Positions 1-5,866 of a stretch of DNA of 6,390 nucleotides are shown here, piece after piece. Made by a program: the position numbers and the translations under genes. The stretch covers positions 1 through 6,390 of the forward strand of contig JARFQX010000115.1 in NCBI GenBank assembly GCA_029287555.1, in the 5' to 3' direction. Origin of the DNA: Rubripirellula sp. Lineage in GTDB: Bacteria; Planctomycetota; Planctomycetia; Pirellulales; Pirellulaceae. The notes beneath the pieces were generated by a model. The model searched no databases and was not told the DNA's origin. It was given only the letters and a program-made list of their open reading frames with translations. Each line of letters begins with the position of its first letter. The first letter of the stretch is position 1.

Positions 1-1425
1 GACGGCCCGTTGATGATGGGAAAGGACACGCATGCGCTGTCGGGACCGGCCCAACGCACAGCGCTGGAAGTGCTGGCTGCCAACGAAGTGACGACCCTTG
101 TCCAGAAAGATGATGGATTCACCCCGACACCGGTTATTTCACGGGCCATTCTCGTGCATAACCGCGGCCGCAAGCAGCATCTCGCCGACGGCATTCTGAT
201 TACACCTTCGCACAATCCGCCAGAGGACGGAGGCTTCAAGTACAATCCGCCCCACGGTGGACCCGCCGATGTTGATGTCACGACTTGGGTGCAGGACCGA
301 GCCAATGAGTTGTTGCGCGGCGACAACGCAAGTGTCAAACGCATCCCCTACGAGTCGGCCATCGCTGCCGAGACGACTCGGGCCGAAGACTATGTGATGC
401 CTTACGTCCGCGATCTGGACCAGGTCATCGACATGGAGGCGATTCGCAGGGCGGGTTTGCGTCTGGGCGTCGATCCGCTCGGCGGTGCCGCCGCGGCGTA
501 CTGGGAACCAATCAACGACGTCCATGGCCTCGATATCGACGTGGTCAACCCTGCGATCGATCCCACCTTCGGATTCATGTCGGTCGATCACGACGGCAAG
601 ATTCGCATGGATCCCTCAAGCCCGTATGCCATGGCGCAACTTGTCGACCTGAAGGAACGCTACCAGGTGGCCTTCGCGAACGATCCCGATGCGGATCGTC
701 ACGGAATCGTCGTGCCTTCGGTTGGCTTGATGAACCCGAATAACTACCTGGCCGTCGCGATTGAGTACCTGCTCACGCATCGGGATTGGTCCGCCGATGC
801 GGTTGTCGGCAAGACGTTGGTCAGTAGCAGCATGATTGACCGCGTCGTCGCCGACTTGGGGCGAAAACTCTGTGAGGTTCCCGTTGGCTTCAAGTACTTC
901 GTTCCCGGTTTGTACGATGGCTCGATGTGTTTCGGTGGTGAGGAGAGTGCGGGGGCGAGTTTTCTGCGGCGGGACGGATCGGTTTGGTCAACCGATAAAG
1001 ATGGTCCGATCCTGGCACTGTTGGCAGCGGAAATCTTGGCGCGCACCGGTAAAGATCCGGGAGAGCACTATCAGCGACTCGAGTCCCAGTTTGGCTCTCC
1101 ACGCTACAAGCGAATCGATGCACCCGCGACGCCCGATGAGAAGAACCGGCTGAAGAACCTGTCGCCGCAATCCGTCACCGCCCCCGAGTTGGCGGGCGAG
1201 CGAATTCAGGAGAAGCTGACCCGAGCACCGGGCAACGACGCGGCCATCGGCGGATTGAAGGTCGTTGCCGAAAACGGTTGGTTTGCCGCCAGGCCCTCGG
1301 GTACCGAAAACATCTACAAGATCTACGCCGAGAGTTTTCAAGGCGAGACGCACCTTGATGCCATCATCAACGAAGCGCAGCAAATCGTCGGGGAAGCGTT
1401 GCAAGCCGAGAACACGCAAAGCTGA
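1..1425 (+). CDS. pgm: Phosphoglucomutase (alpha-D-glucose-phosphate-specific), 5' end missing
   Basis: Interconverts glucose-1-phosphate and glucose-6-phosphate in the cytoplasm, linking glycolysis to glycogen and sugar-nucleotide synthesis. The reading frame is open from base 1 (Asp-Gly-Pro-Leu-Met-Met-Gly-Lys-Asp-Thr-His), so the ttg at 10 and atg at 13 are internal codons. By comparison with E. coli Pgm (about 546 residues), roughly 80 N-terminal residues lie outside the window. All visible hallmarks of the alpha-D-phosphohexomutase superfamily are present: the phosphoserine loop TPSHNPP with Ser at 208-210, the metal-binding loop DPDADRHG with Asp codons at 682, 688 and 694, the sugar-binding loop GGEESAG at 934-954, and the phosphate-binding loop RPSGTEN at 1291-1311. 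The C-terminus is complete. The gene converges on the membrane-protein gene 39 bp downstream. It follows the E. coli Pgm type throughout, with no sign of decay. What lies upstream cannot be seen. Confidence 0.97.
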   Translation, partial: DGPLMMGKDTHALSGPAQRTALEVLAANEVTTLVQKDDGFTPTPVISRAILVHNRGRKQHLADGILITPSHNPPEDGGFKYNPPHGGPADVDVTTWVQDRANELLRGDNASVKRIPYESAIAAETTRAEDYVMPYVRDLDQVIDMEAIRRAGLRLGVDPLGGAAAAYWEPINDVHGLDIDVVNPAIDPTFGFMSVDHDGKIRMDPSSPYAMAQLVDLKERYQVAFANDPDADRHGIVVPSVGLMNPNNYLAVAIEYLLTHRDWSADAVVGKTLVSSSMIDRVVADLGRKLCEVPVGFKYFVPGLYDGSMCFGGEESAGASFLRRDGSVWSTDKDGPILALLAAEILARTGKDPGEHYQRLESQFGSPRYKRIDAPATPDEKNRLKNLSPQSVTAPELAGERIQEKLTRAPGNDAAIGGLKVVAENGWFAARPSGTENIYKIYAESFQGETHLDAIINEAQQIVGEALQAENTQS

Positions 1426-1426
1426 C

Positions 1427-1449
1427 CAGGCACTCGGTGTACGGTGCTG
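1427..1449. terminator. Weak hairpin between convergent genes
   Basis: Directly after the pgm stop, CAG-G-CAC (1427-1433) can pair with GTG-CTG (1444-1449), with one bulged G and a loop of about ten bases. It lies in the 39-bp gap between two convergent genes, where a bidirectional terminator would be expected. There is no T-run on either side and the stem is short, so it could be chance. Confidence 0.2.
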
Positions 1450-1464
1450 CCGCAACGATCGGTT

Positions 1465-2004
1465 TCACTGGCCCGTCACCAACAGACCAAGCGTCGGCAA
1501 CGCAAGGACGATCACAAAAGCAAGGTGCAGTCCCCAACTCAGCCACTTTGTTTCGGGGTGATGCACCCAATAAAAGAGGACAACGGCGAGCAAGAGGGAT
1601 TGAACGAGAGTCTCCGGCAAGCCCGTGATGTGGTCCCAGAAGGGAAGTGGCGAATAGATCATGCCTTCAATCGAGCATGGTGCTGCACCAAAGGTGTTGA
1701 GAATTCCGAGTGCGAATAACATCCACCAGATCACCAGCCAGCCTTTCGGCTTGCGAAACAGAATCTCTCGGAGCGGATAGAAGACCAAACCGAAAACGAT
1801 TCCGCGCAACGGTTGAAACAGCGGTCCCGCCATGATCAACGGGTGATCCAGTGGGCGAATCACGCCGGCATAATTCGGGTCCGAGAACTTCGCCTCGTAA
1901 TCGAAGGCCCAATACGAGATGATACCGAGTAGGAAGTAGGTAACGGTATGAACCACGACCGCCTTCCAGACGAGCGGAATGCATTGAAGTTGAGAAGCGT
2001 TCAT
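1465..2004 (-). CDS. Hypothetical multi-pass inner-membrane protein (about 5 TM helices)
   Basis: I do not recognise a named family. The 179-residue product has about five hydrophobic segments: residues 13-34 (including VTYFLLGIISYWAF), 57-77, 88-108 (WLVIWWMLFALG), 132-148 and 154-176. Short charged or polar loops separate them, for example Phe-Arg-Lys-Pro-Lys-Gly between helices 2 and 3. No signal peptide, lipobox or soluble catalytic domain is visible. It is rich in Trp and Pro, and His residues at 54, 125 and 148-149 lie near predicted membrane edges. The start is the ATG whose complement is at 2002-2004; only a weak GGA precedes it, so the start is less certain than the frame. Transcription runs toward pgm (convergent) and away from the BNR_4 gene (divergent, 225-bp gap). 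The hydrophobic pattern in regular blocks makes it a real gene rather than an antisense shadow. Confidence 0.8.
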   Translation of the reverse strand: MNASQLQCIPLVWKAVVVHTVTYFLLGIISYWAFDYEAKFSDPNYAGVIRPLDHPLIMAGPLFQPLRGIVFGLVFYPLREILFRKPKGWLVIWWMLFALGILNTFGAAPCSIEGMIYSPLPFWDHITGLPETLVQSLLLAVVLFYWVHHPETKWLSWGLHLAFVIVLALPTLGLLVTGQ

Positions 2005-2229
2005 GGATCCACGGATTGCACTGTGGGCCTGGTGATGAGGAGTGTCGAACGAGTTCTTGCCCGGGTTTTTATGGGGAAGTAGCTCCGCGAAGGGATGCCG
2101 TGTCGGTGACGAACAGGCGGTACAATGTGGCTGTCGACTATCGGTTCCGTGCGGCTGAGGGGGAGTCGAGTACGAGTACAGGCGAAGGAATGGAAGTATA
2201 CCTTTTGGTGTTTTGTTTTGGTTGAATCA

Positions 2230-3642
2230 ATGGAAATTGTCTCTCGATTCGCGTTCACGAGGGCCTGGGCCGCCAGGCTTCTCTACCTCGGTTTTTGTTT
2301 TGCGGCTTGCCTCGACTTGGCGGCCCAGGATTCGGCGGCGAACAAGAGGGGAAACGCGTCCTATGACCGCGCGGCCGATTCGCACTCGTTTACGGTCTTT
2401 ATGCGGGAAGGCGGCTGGTGTTGGTACCAGGATCCGCGCGCCATCCTGCACAACGGGCAAGTCATCATCGGCGCGGTCCAGGGAAATGGCTCGGGTGACG
2501 CGCGGATCGGCGTCTATGACCTCGTGCACGATAAACCGTTGGGCAGCTTTGTCGCGCACGACAATTTTGATCGCGACGATCACAACTCGCCCGTCTTCTA
2601 TCCGCGTCCCGACGGTAGCGTCTTGACGATGTATGCCCGGCACGGACGAGAAAAGACGCACTACTACCGAATCTCCGATCCCAGCGATTATCTGCGATGG
2701 GGTGATGAGCGACGAATTGAGTACGACGGTTTCCTGGTTGCGCCTCGCGACCGCGTCACCTACATGAACCTGTTTCCTTTGAGTGCCGAGCGAAAGCTGT
2801 ACTGTTTCTTTCGCGGACTTGAGTTCAACCCCTGTGTCGTCTCGTCACCGGATCATGGTGAGAGTTGGGAGGACGCCAAGCACTTCATCCGCAGCGAAGT
2901 CGAGGGTCGCCATCGACCTTACGTTCGTTACGCGGGCAACGGTGTTGATCGGGTGCACATCACCTTCACCGATGCCCATCCGCGCAACTACGGGAACAAT
3001 ATCTACTACGCGTTGTTCAAGGGTGGCAAGTTTTACAAAGCGGACGGTACGCTGATCAAAGATTTGGATCGAGGCGGACCACTGCGCCCCAGTGAAGCTG
3101 ATTTGGTCTTCCGGGGTAGCGAAGAGGCGGTGACCGGGAAACATGGTGCGAGCGCACCGCGGAGCGCCTGGACCAGTTCGATCGCCTTTGACGACGGCGG
3201 CCATCCGCATTTGGGCTACTCGTACTATCTGAGCAACGACGATCACCGTTATCGCATCGCCTCCTGGGACGGGCGTCAGTGGATCGATCGTGAGGTCGCC
3301 TTCGCGGGAAGCTGTCTTTACGAAGCCGAATCGAGTTACACCGGTTTGATCGCGCTCGACCCGGTTGACCCGTCTTTCGTCGTGATCTCAACCGACGTCC
3401 ACCCGACGAGCGGAAAGGGGGTCGGGGAAACGCATGAGATCTATCGCGCGAAAATTGACTTGAGAGACGATCGCAATTCAATCCGATGGAAAGCCGTCAC
3501 CAAGAAATCACCCTGCCGCAATATCCGGCCGATCATCCTTCGTGAGGGCCCGCAGCGCGTCGTGCTGTGGAATCGAGGCCAGTTCAACACGTACACCAAC
3601 TATCAACTCGACACGGTAGGCTTCGTCGAGGAGGCTCCATGA
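2230..3642 (+). CDS. Secreted BNR_4-type beta-propeller protein, putative polysaccharide lyase
   Basis: A 470-residue protein with an N-terminal export signal: a basic n-region (residues 1-16), a hydrophobic core LLYLGFCFAACLDL (17-30) and a likely cleavage after Ala-Ala-Gln (31-33). The mature part opens with GGWCWYQDPRAI (61-72), a hallmark of the BNR_4 family (PF15892), and contains an Asp-box, SPDHGESW (206-213). It also has DDHNSP (116-121), RHG (137-139), VTYMN (176-180), FFRG (193-196), a TDAHP segment (247-251) and GHPHLGYSY (324-332). BNR_4 proteins include the propeller ulvan lyases of PL24/PL25, whose catalytic residues I recall as two His about 20 apart, then a Tyr and an Arg. H118, H138, Y178 and R195 fit that spacing, so a lyase acting on uronic-acid polysaccharide is plausible but unproven. 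The start at 2230 was preferred over 2125 because it places the signal peptide at the N-terminus. There is no good ribosome binding site; the upstream stretch is T/G-rich and I see no convincing promoter in the 225-bp divergent gap. Confidence 0.88.
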   Translation: MEIVSRFAFTRAWAARLLYLGFCFAACLDLAAQDSAANKRGNASYDRAADSHSFTVFMREGGWCWYQDPRAILHNGQVIIGAVQGNGSGDARIGVYDLVHDKPLGSFVAHDNFDRDDHNSPVFYPRPDGSVLTMYARHGREKTHYYRISDPSDYLRWGDERRIEYDGFLVAPRDRVTYMNLFPLSAERKLYCFFRGLEFNPCVVSSPDHGESWEDAKHFIRSEVEGRHRPYVRYAGNGVDRVHITFTDAHPRNYGNNIYYALFKGGKFYKADGTLIKDLDRGGPLRPSEADLVFRGSEEAVTGKHGASAPRSAWTSSIAFDDGGHPHLGYSYYLSNDDHRYRIASWDGRQWIDREVAFAGSCLYEAESSYTGLIALDPVDPSFVVISTDVHPTSGKGVGETHEIYRAKIDLRDDRNSIRWKAVTKKSPCRNIRPIILREGPQRVVLWNRGQFNTYTNYQLDTVGFVEEAP

Positions 3643-3776
3643 AGTTGGCGTTGGCCAGCCTCACCGCCTTCGCAGAGCCTCGGTCCGCCTTCGGAGAGTC
3701 GCCCCGAGACCGCTCGGCGACTATCCGTCGTCCAACGCTCGCCGTGATAGCCCTCGGTGAGAAAGAAGCTCCGTAA
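3639..3776 (+). CDS. Possible 45-codon ORF coupled to the BNR_4 stop
   Basis: The ATG at 3639 overlaps the BNR_4 stop as ATGA and is preceded by GAGGAGG at 3628-3634 with a four-base spacer. This is the textbook layout for translational coupling. The product begins MKLALASLTAFAEPRS, a short hydrophobic run that resembles the beginning of a signal peptide, then becomes basic and polar. It includes a seven-residue near-repeat (TAFAEPR / SAFGESP). Its last 56 bases overlap the end of the - strand gene at 3721-3978. It may be a real small peptide, a decayed start of a former secreted-protein gene, or chance. I recognise no family. Confidence 0.2.
   Translation: MKLALASLTAFAEPRSAFGESPRDRSATIRRPTLAVIALGEKEAP
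3664..3698. repeat. Two-copy direct repeat with 21-bp period
   Basis: CCGCCTTCGCAGAG (3664-3677) recurs as CCGCCTTCGGAGAG (3685-3698), 13 of 14 bases identical and offset by exactly 21 bp. The offset is seven codons in the frame of the small ORF at 3639. It lies between the ends of two convergent genes. Confidence 0.6.
3697..3722. terminator. Hairpin between convergent gene ends
   Basis: AGTCGCC (3697-3703) is a perfect complement of GGCGACT (3716-3722), a 7-bp stem with a 12-base loop. An alternative fold pairs CCGAG (3704-3708) with CTCGG (3713-3717) inside the arm AGTCG/CGACT. It sits in the 78-bp gap between the BNR_4 stop and the stop of the - strand small gene (TAG complement at 3721-3723), which it overlaps. 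Its place suggests a shared terminator, but no T-run follows on either strand. Confidence 0.4.
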
Positions 3777-3978
3777 GCTGACGCGCATCTTGAGCATGAA
3801 CGAGGGCGGCATGGATCTCGTCGTAGGGGCAATCAAACCTTTGCTCGTGGATCTCCAGTTCAACACGGTCGTTCAGGGAGATGTCGCCACCGAGAAACGT
3901 GATCCTGAACTCGCCTGCACCATAGCCCAGCGATTGGAGAATAGATTCGAGTTCTTGTTTCCTGTCGTTTGCTGACAT
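3721..3978 (-). CDS. Small hypothetical protein, 85 residues
   Basis: I recognise no family. The product is soluble and mildly acidic: a probable helix (residues 3-17, NDRKQELESILQSLG), a strand (24-29, FRITFL), a strand (38-46, RVELEIHEQ), a probable helix (52-62, YDEIHAALVHA), and another helix (65-74) before a basic Arg-rich tail. It has one Cys (50) and no signal peptide or membrane segment. The best support is the start: the complement reads GGGGAG six bases before ATG, one of the best ribosome binding sites in the window. It converges with the BNR_4 gene and diverges from the glycosyltransferase gene across a 315-bp spacer. A possible -10-like TAGAAT lies on the same strand (complement of 4027-4032), but no matching -35 was found. 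The role is unknown. Confidence 0.65.
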   Translation of the reverse strand: MSANDRKQELESILQSLGYGAGEFRITFLGGDISLNDRVELEIHEQRFDCPYDEIHAALVHAQDARQLTELLSHRGLSRRALDDG

Positions 3979-3984
3979 TCAAAT

Positions 3985-3993
3985 CTCCCCTTT
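3985..3993 (-). promoter_or_regulatory. Ribosome binding site of the 85-residue gene
   Basis: On the - strand the sequence reads AAAGGGGAG, then six bases, then ATG (complement at 3976-3978). The strong match to the 16S tail, at normal spacing, fixes this start and argues that the gene is real. Confidence 0.7.
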
Positions 3994-4282
3994 CAACCGT
4001 GTTTCTCTTGCTTCACGACCCCCTGAATTCTAGCTTAGATGGGGGAAGGGGCCGTCGTCTGGCTCAAGAAGGCCGGTTTCGCGGTGATTTCAGTCGCGGA
4101 CACTTACTCAGCCGATCAACTCATCGATCCTTCTTGTGAATTGAATCTCCGTAGCGAAAGGGCCGTCGATCGCCGGCGTGAATTGGAAAAAAGGGCGCCC
4201 CCGACTTTGCAACACCGGTGCGGACGATCAGACTTTTGTGCTCGTCGATCATTCTTCCCGGCGGTGTTCTCGCCTTGAGCAA

Positions 4283-4288
4283 AAGGGG
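4283..4288 (+). promoter_or_regulatory. Ribosome binding site of the glycosyltransferase gene
   Basis: AAGGGG lies five bases before the ATG at 4294. This favours that ATG over the in-frame TTG at 4291, which would leave only two bases of spacing. Confidence 0.65.
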
Positions 4289-4293
4289 TCTTG

Positions 4294-5556
4294 ATGGAAG
4301 CGAAAAGAATCGGCTTTGTGTCCACGCGGCTGGCCGGCACCGATGGAGTCAGCTTGGAGGCATCCAAGCTTGCGCACGTCCTGGAGCGGATGGGACATCA
4401 GTGCTTTTTCATGGCCGGCGAACTTGATACCGATCCGTCGCGTTCGCTGCTCGTTCCATCTTGTCACTTCAAGCATCCAGGCGTCTTGGAGGTGTACGAT
4501 GGATGCTTCGCCAATTCCAAGCGTTTGCCCAGGGTCTCTCGCAAGTGCGACGATCTCAAGGGTGTCTTGAAACAGTCCCTTCGTGATTTTGTCGATACGT
4601 ACGAGCTCGACTTGATCATTCCCGAGAACGCCCTGACGATCCCTCTGAACATTCCTCTGGGACTGGCGATCACCGAATACCTGCTGGAGTTTGGAACGCC
4701 GGCTATCGCCCACCATCACGACTTTTACTGGGAACGAAGTCGATATACGCGTAACGCTTGCGTCGACTACCTCAACGCCGCTTTTCCCCCGCGTTTGACG
4801 ACGATTCAGCACATGGTGATCAATTCTTCCCAGGCGGAACAGCTTACCCTTCGAGCGGGCATTTCGGCGACCGTGGTTCCCAATGTGATGGACTTCGGCA
4901 ATCCGCCGCGACCAGTGGACGGATACGCCGACGATTTTTTTGAACAGATGGGCATTCCCGAAGATCACAGACTGATTCTGCAACCGACACGTCTGATCCA
5001 GCGCAAGGGCATCGAGCACGCCGTCGAACTGACGCATCGCTTGGACTTGCCCGCGACTTTGCTGATTTCCCATTCCTCCGGTGACGAAGGGGACGACTAC
5101 GCGATTCGCATCCGTGAGTACTCGGAGGTCATGGGCGTAAACACCATCTGTTGTGGCGATCGGATCGATGACGAGCGAGGCACAACCGCGGATGGCAAGA
5201 AGGTCTACTCTTTGCGTGACGTGTTCGGGATCGCCGACATCGTGACGTACCCGTCCACGGTCGAGGGTTTTGGCAACGCGTTTCTCGAAGCGGTCTACTA
5301 TCGCAAGCCGATCGTGGTCAATAATTATGCGATTTACGATTTGGACATCCGACCCAAGGGCTTTCGGACGATTGAGATGGATCATTACATGACCAGCAAC
5401 ACGGTCCGGCAGGCCAGGGAAGTGCTAGCCAACAAGGAATTGGCGGAAGAGATGGTCGAAATCAATTACAAGCTCGGAAGACGGTATTTTTCCTATGAAG
5501 TGTTGGAGCAGCAATTGGCGACGCTGCTGATGAACTGCTTTGGCAGGAGCTGCTGA
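4294..5556 (+). CDS. GT4-family retaining glycosyltransferase, possibly mannosylglucosylglycerate-synthase-like
   Basis: A 420-residue cytoplasmic GT-B enzyme that would transfer a sugar from a nucleotide sugar. The N-terminal domain starts with a strand and a glycine loop (RIGFVSTRLAGTDGVSLE, residues 5-22) and contains IIPENALTIPLNIPLG (108-123) and AHHHDFYWER (139-148), a likely acceptor-side His cluster. The C-terminal domain begins near VPNVMDF (195-201). It has the donor-phosphate residues in PTRLIQRKG (R233, K238) and the GT4 EX7E motif in EGFGNAFLE (E324, E332). The tail, with NYKLGRRYFSYEVLEQQL (391-408), is typical of the same subgroup. From memory, enzymes with the LAGTDGVSLE start include proteins related to mannosylglucosylglycerate synthases, a compatible-solute pathway reported in Rhodopirellula and Petrotoga; donor and acceptor cannot be read from sequence alone. 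It is transcribed alone, with long spacers on both sides. A lipopolysaccharide or sucrose-type GT4 is an alternative. Confidence 0.9.
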   Translation: MEAKRIGFVSTRLAGTDGVSLEASKLAHVLERMGHQCFFMAGELDTDPSRSLLVPSCHFKHPGVLEVYDGCFANSKRLPRVSRKCDDLKGVLKQSLRDFVDTYELDLIIPENALTIPLNIPLGLAITEYLLEFGTPAIAHHHDFYWERSRYTRNACVDYLNAAFPPRLTTIQHMVINSSQAEQLTLRAGISATVVPNVMDFGNPPRPVDGYADDFFEQMGIPEDHRLILQPTRLIQRKGIEHAVELTHRLDLPATLLISHSSGDEGDDYAIRIREYSEVMGVNTICCGDRIDDERGTTADGKKVYSLRDVFGIADIVTYPSTVEGFGNAFLEAVYYRKPIVVNNYAIYDLDIRPKGFRTIEMDHYMTSNTVRQAREVLANKELAEEMVEINYKLGRRYFSYEVLEQQLATLLMNCFGRSC

Positions 5557-5593
5557 GCGGCTGTGCGGTTGCCTGGAGTGTCGGACGCAGTAG

Positions 5594-5615
5594 CGGCCGG
5601 CGACGGAGCCGGCTG
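5594..5615 (+). terminator. GC-rich hairpin after the glycosyltransferase gene
   Basis: CGGCCGGC (5594-5601) pairs with GCCGGCTG (5608-5615): eight pairs including one G-U, with a six-base loop, 37 bases after the stop. It is the strongest stem in the window. No T-run follows immediately (an AAATTTT comes about 15 bases later), so it is a terminator or 3'-end stabiliser candidate, not a textbook intrinsic terminator. Confidence 0.5.
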
Positions 5616-5745
5616 GTGTCGAACGCGAAATTTTGTGAGGATGTCCAACGGGATGTGGACCATTGACCCTCCCGTCGCTTAGGCTCGACCCTTGCGGAGA
5701 GAGCGACCAAAGTCGGATGTCAGCATGTCATCGGGAATCGGTTCG

Positions 5746-5763
5746 CATCCACCATCGTGGATG
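5746..5763 (+). terminator. Perfect 7-bp hairpin followed by T-rich stretch
   Basis: CATCCAC (5746-5752) and GTGGATG (5757-5763) close a CATC tetraloop; the next 15 or so bases are about half T. It could be a second, weaker terminator for the upstream gene or part of a structured pgi leader. The T-run is interrupted, so termination is uncertain. Confidence 0.35.
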
Positions 5764-5818
5764 ACTATTTACCTGTTTTGCATAGCCTGATCAGAAGCCA
5801 CGATTGAGACTCGTCAAT

Positions 5819-5841
5819 AGGCCGAGGACAAGAGTCGGCCT
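5819..5841 (+). promoter_or_regulatory. Hairpin in the pgi leader with a competing pairing
   Basis: AGGCCGA (5819-5825) is a perfect complement of TCGGCCT (5835-5841) around a nine-base loop, ending ten bases before the pgi ribosome binding site GAGGGG (5852-5857). GACTC at 5808-5812 can instead pair with GAGTC at 5832-5836, which takes part of the same 3' arm, so two exclusive folds are possible. A regulatory role is inference only. Confidence 0.3.
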
Positions 5842-5866
5842 GCAAGTCATCGAGGGGAATAATGGC

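Larger units (their letters stand above)
3979..4293. other. Divergent spacer between small gene and glycosyltransferase gene
   Basis: This 315-bp stretch must hold the promoters of both flanking divergent genes, but no -35/-10 pair stands out on either strand. It contains CGATC five times (4113, 4125, 4167, 4225, 4246), including a near-repeat TCGATCCTTCTT / TCGATCATTCTT (4124-4135 and 4245-4256), and a short palindrome GGGCGCCC (4193-4200) after an A-run. A + strand frame from ATG 4039 to 4278 is open but has no ribosome binding site and loses codon character in its second half, so it is not called as a gene. Confidence 0.5.
5557..5866. other. Non-coding spacer between glycosyltransferase gene and pgi
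   Basis: No supported gene occupies these 310 bp. Besides the hairpin next to the glycosyltransferase stop, it holds a perfect 7-bp stem CATCCAC/GTGGATG with a CATC loop (5746-5763), followed by a moderately T-rich run (actatttacctgtttt), and a third stem just before pgi. Short open frames here, such as the 21-codon one at 5725, lack ribosome binding sites. I find no clear sigma-70 promoter for pgi. Confidence 0.5.

Noticed and set aside
139..591. Open frame of 150 codons on the - strand
   Set aside because: Antisense to the catalytic region of pgm, with no independent support.
988..1455. Open frame of 155 codons on the - strand
   Set aside because: Antisense to the conserved C-terminal half of pgm.
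1444..1719. Open frame of 91 codons on the + strand
   Set aside because: Antisense to the membrane-protein gene; polar, low-quality product and no ribosome binding site.
2125..2229. N-terminal extension of the BNR_4 protein from ATG 2125
   Set aside because: It would put 35 odd residues ahead of a clear signal peptide; the ATG at 2230 is the better start.
2301..2313. Possible lipobox (Phe-Ala-Ala-Cys) in the BNR_4 signal peptide
   Set aside because: The -3 position is Phe rather than Leu/Ile/Val, and hydrophobic residues continue after the Cys to a normal Ala-Ala-Gln site, so a lipoprotein is unlikely.
3757..3975. Open frame of 72 codons on the + strand
   Set aside because: Antisense to the 85-residue gene, which has a far better ribosome binding site.
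4193..4200. GGGCGCCC palindrome next to an A-run, resembling an intrinsic terminator on the - strand
   Set aside because: A palindrome with no spacer cannot form a stable hairpin loop, and no - strand gene ends there.
4039..4278. Open frame of 79 codons on the + strand upstream of the glycosyltransferase
   Set aside because: The first 37 residues look somewhat protein-like, but there is no ribosome binding site, the second half looks non-coding, and it occupies the region needed for divergent promoters.
4249..5385. Long open frame of 378 codons on the - strand
   Set aside because: It is fully antisense to the glycosyltransferase, whose motifs are unmistakable, and shows no domain or ribosome binding site. 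High-GC third positions create such shadows.
5462..5710. Open frame of 82 codons on the - strand, Ser/Arg-rich
   Set aside because: Low-complexity product overlapping the glycosyltransferase end and its hairpin; no start signal.
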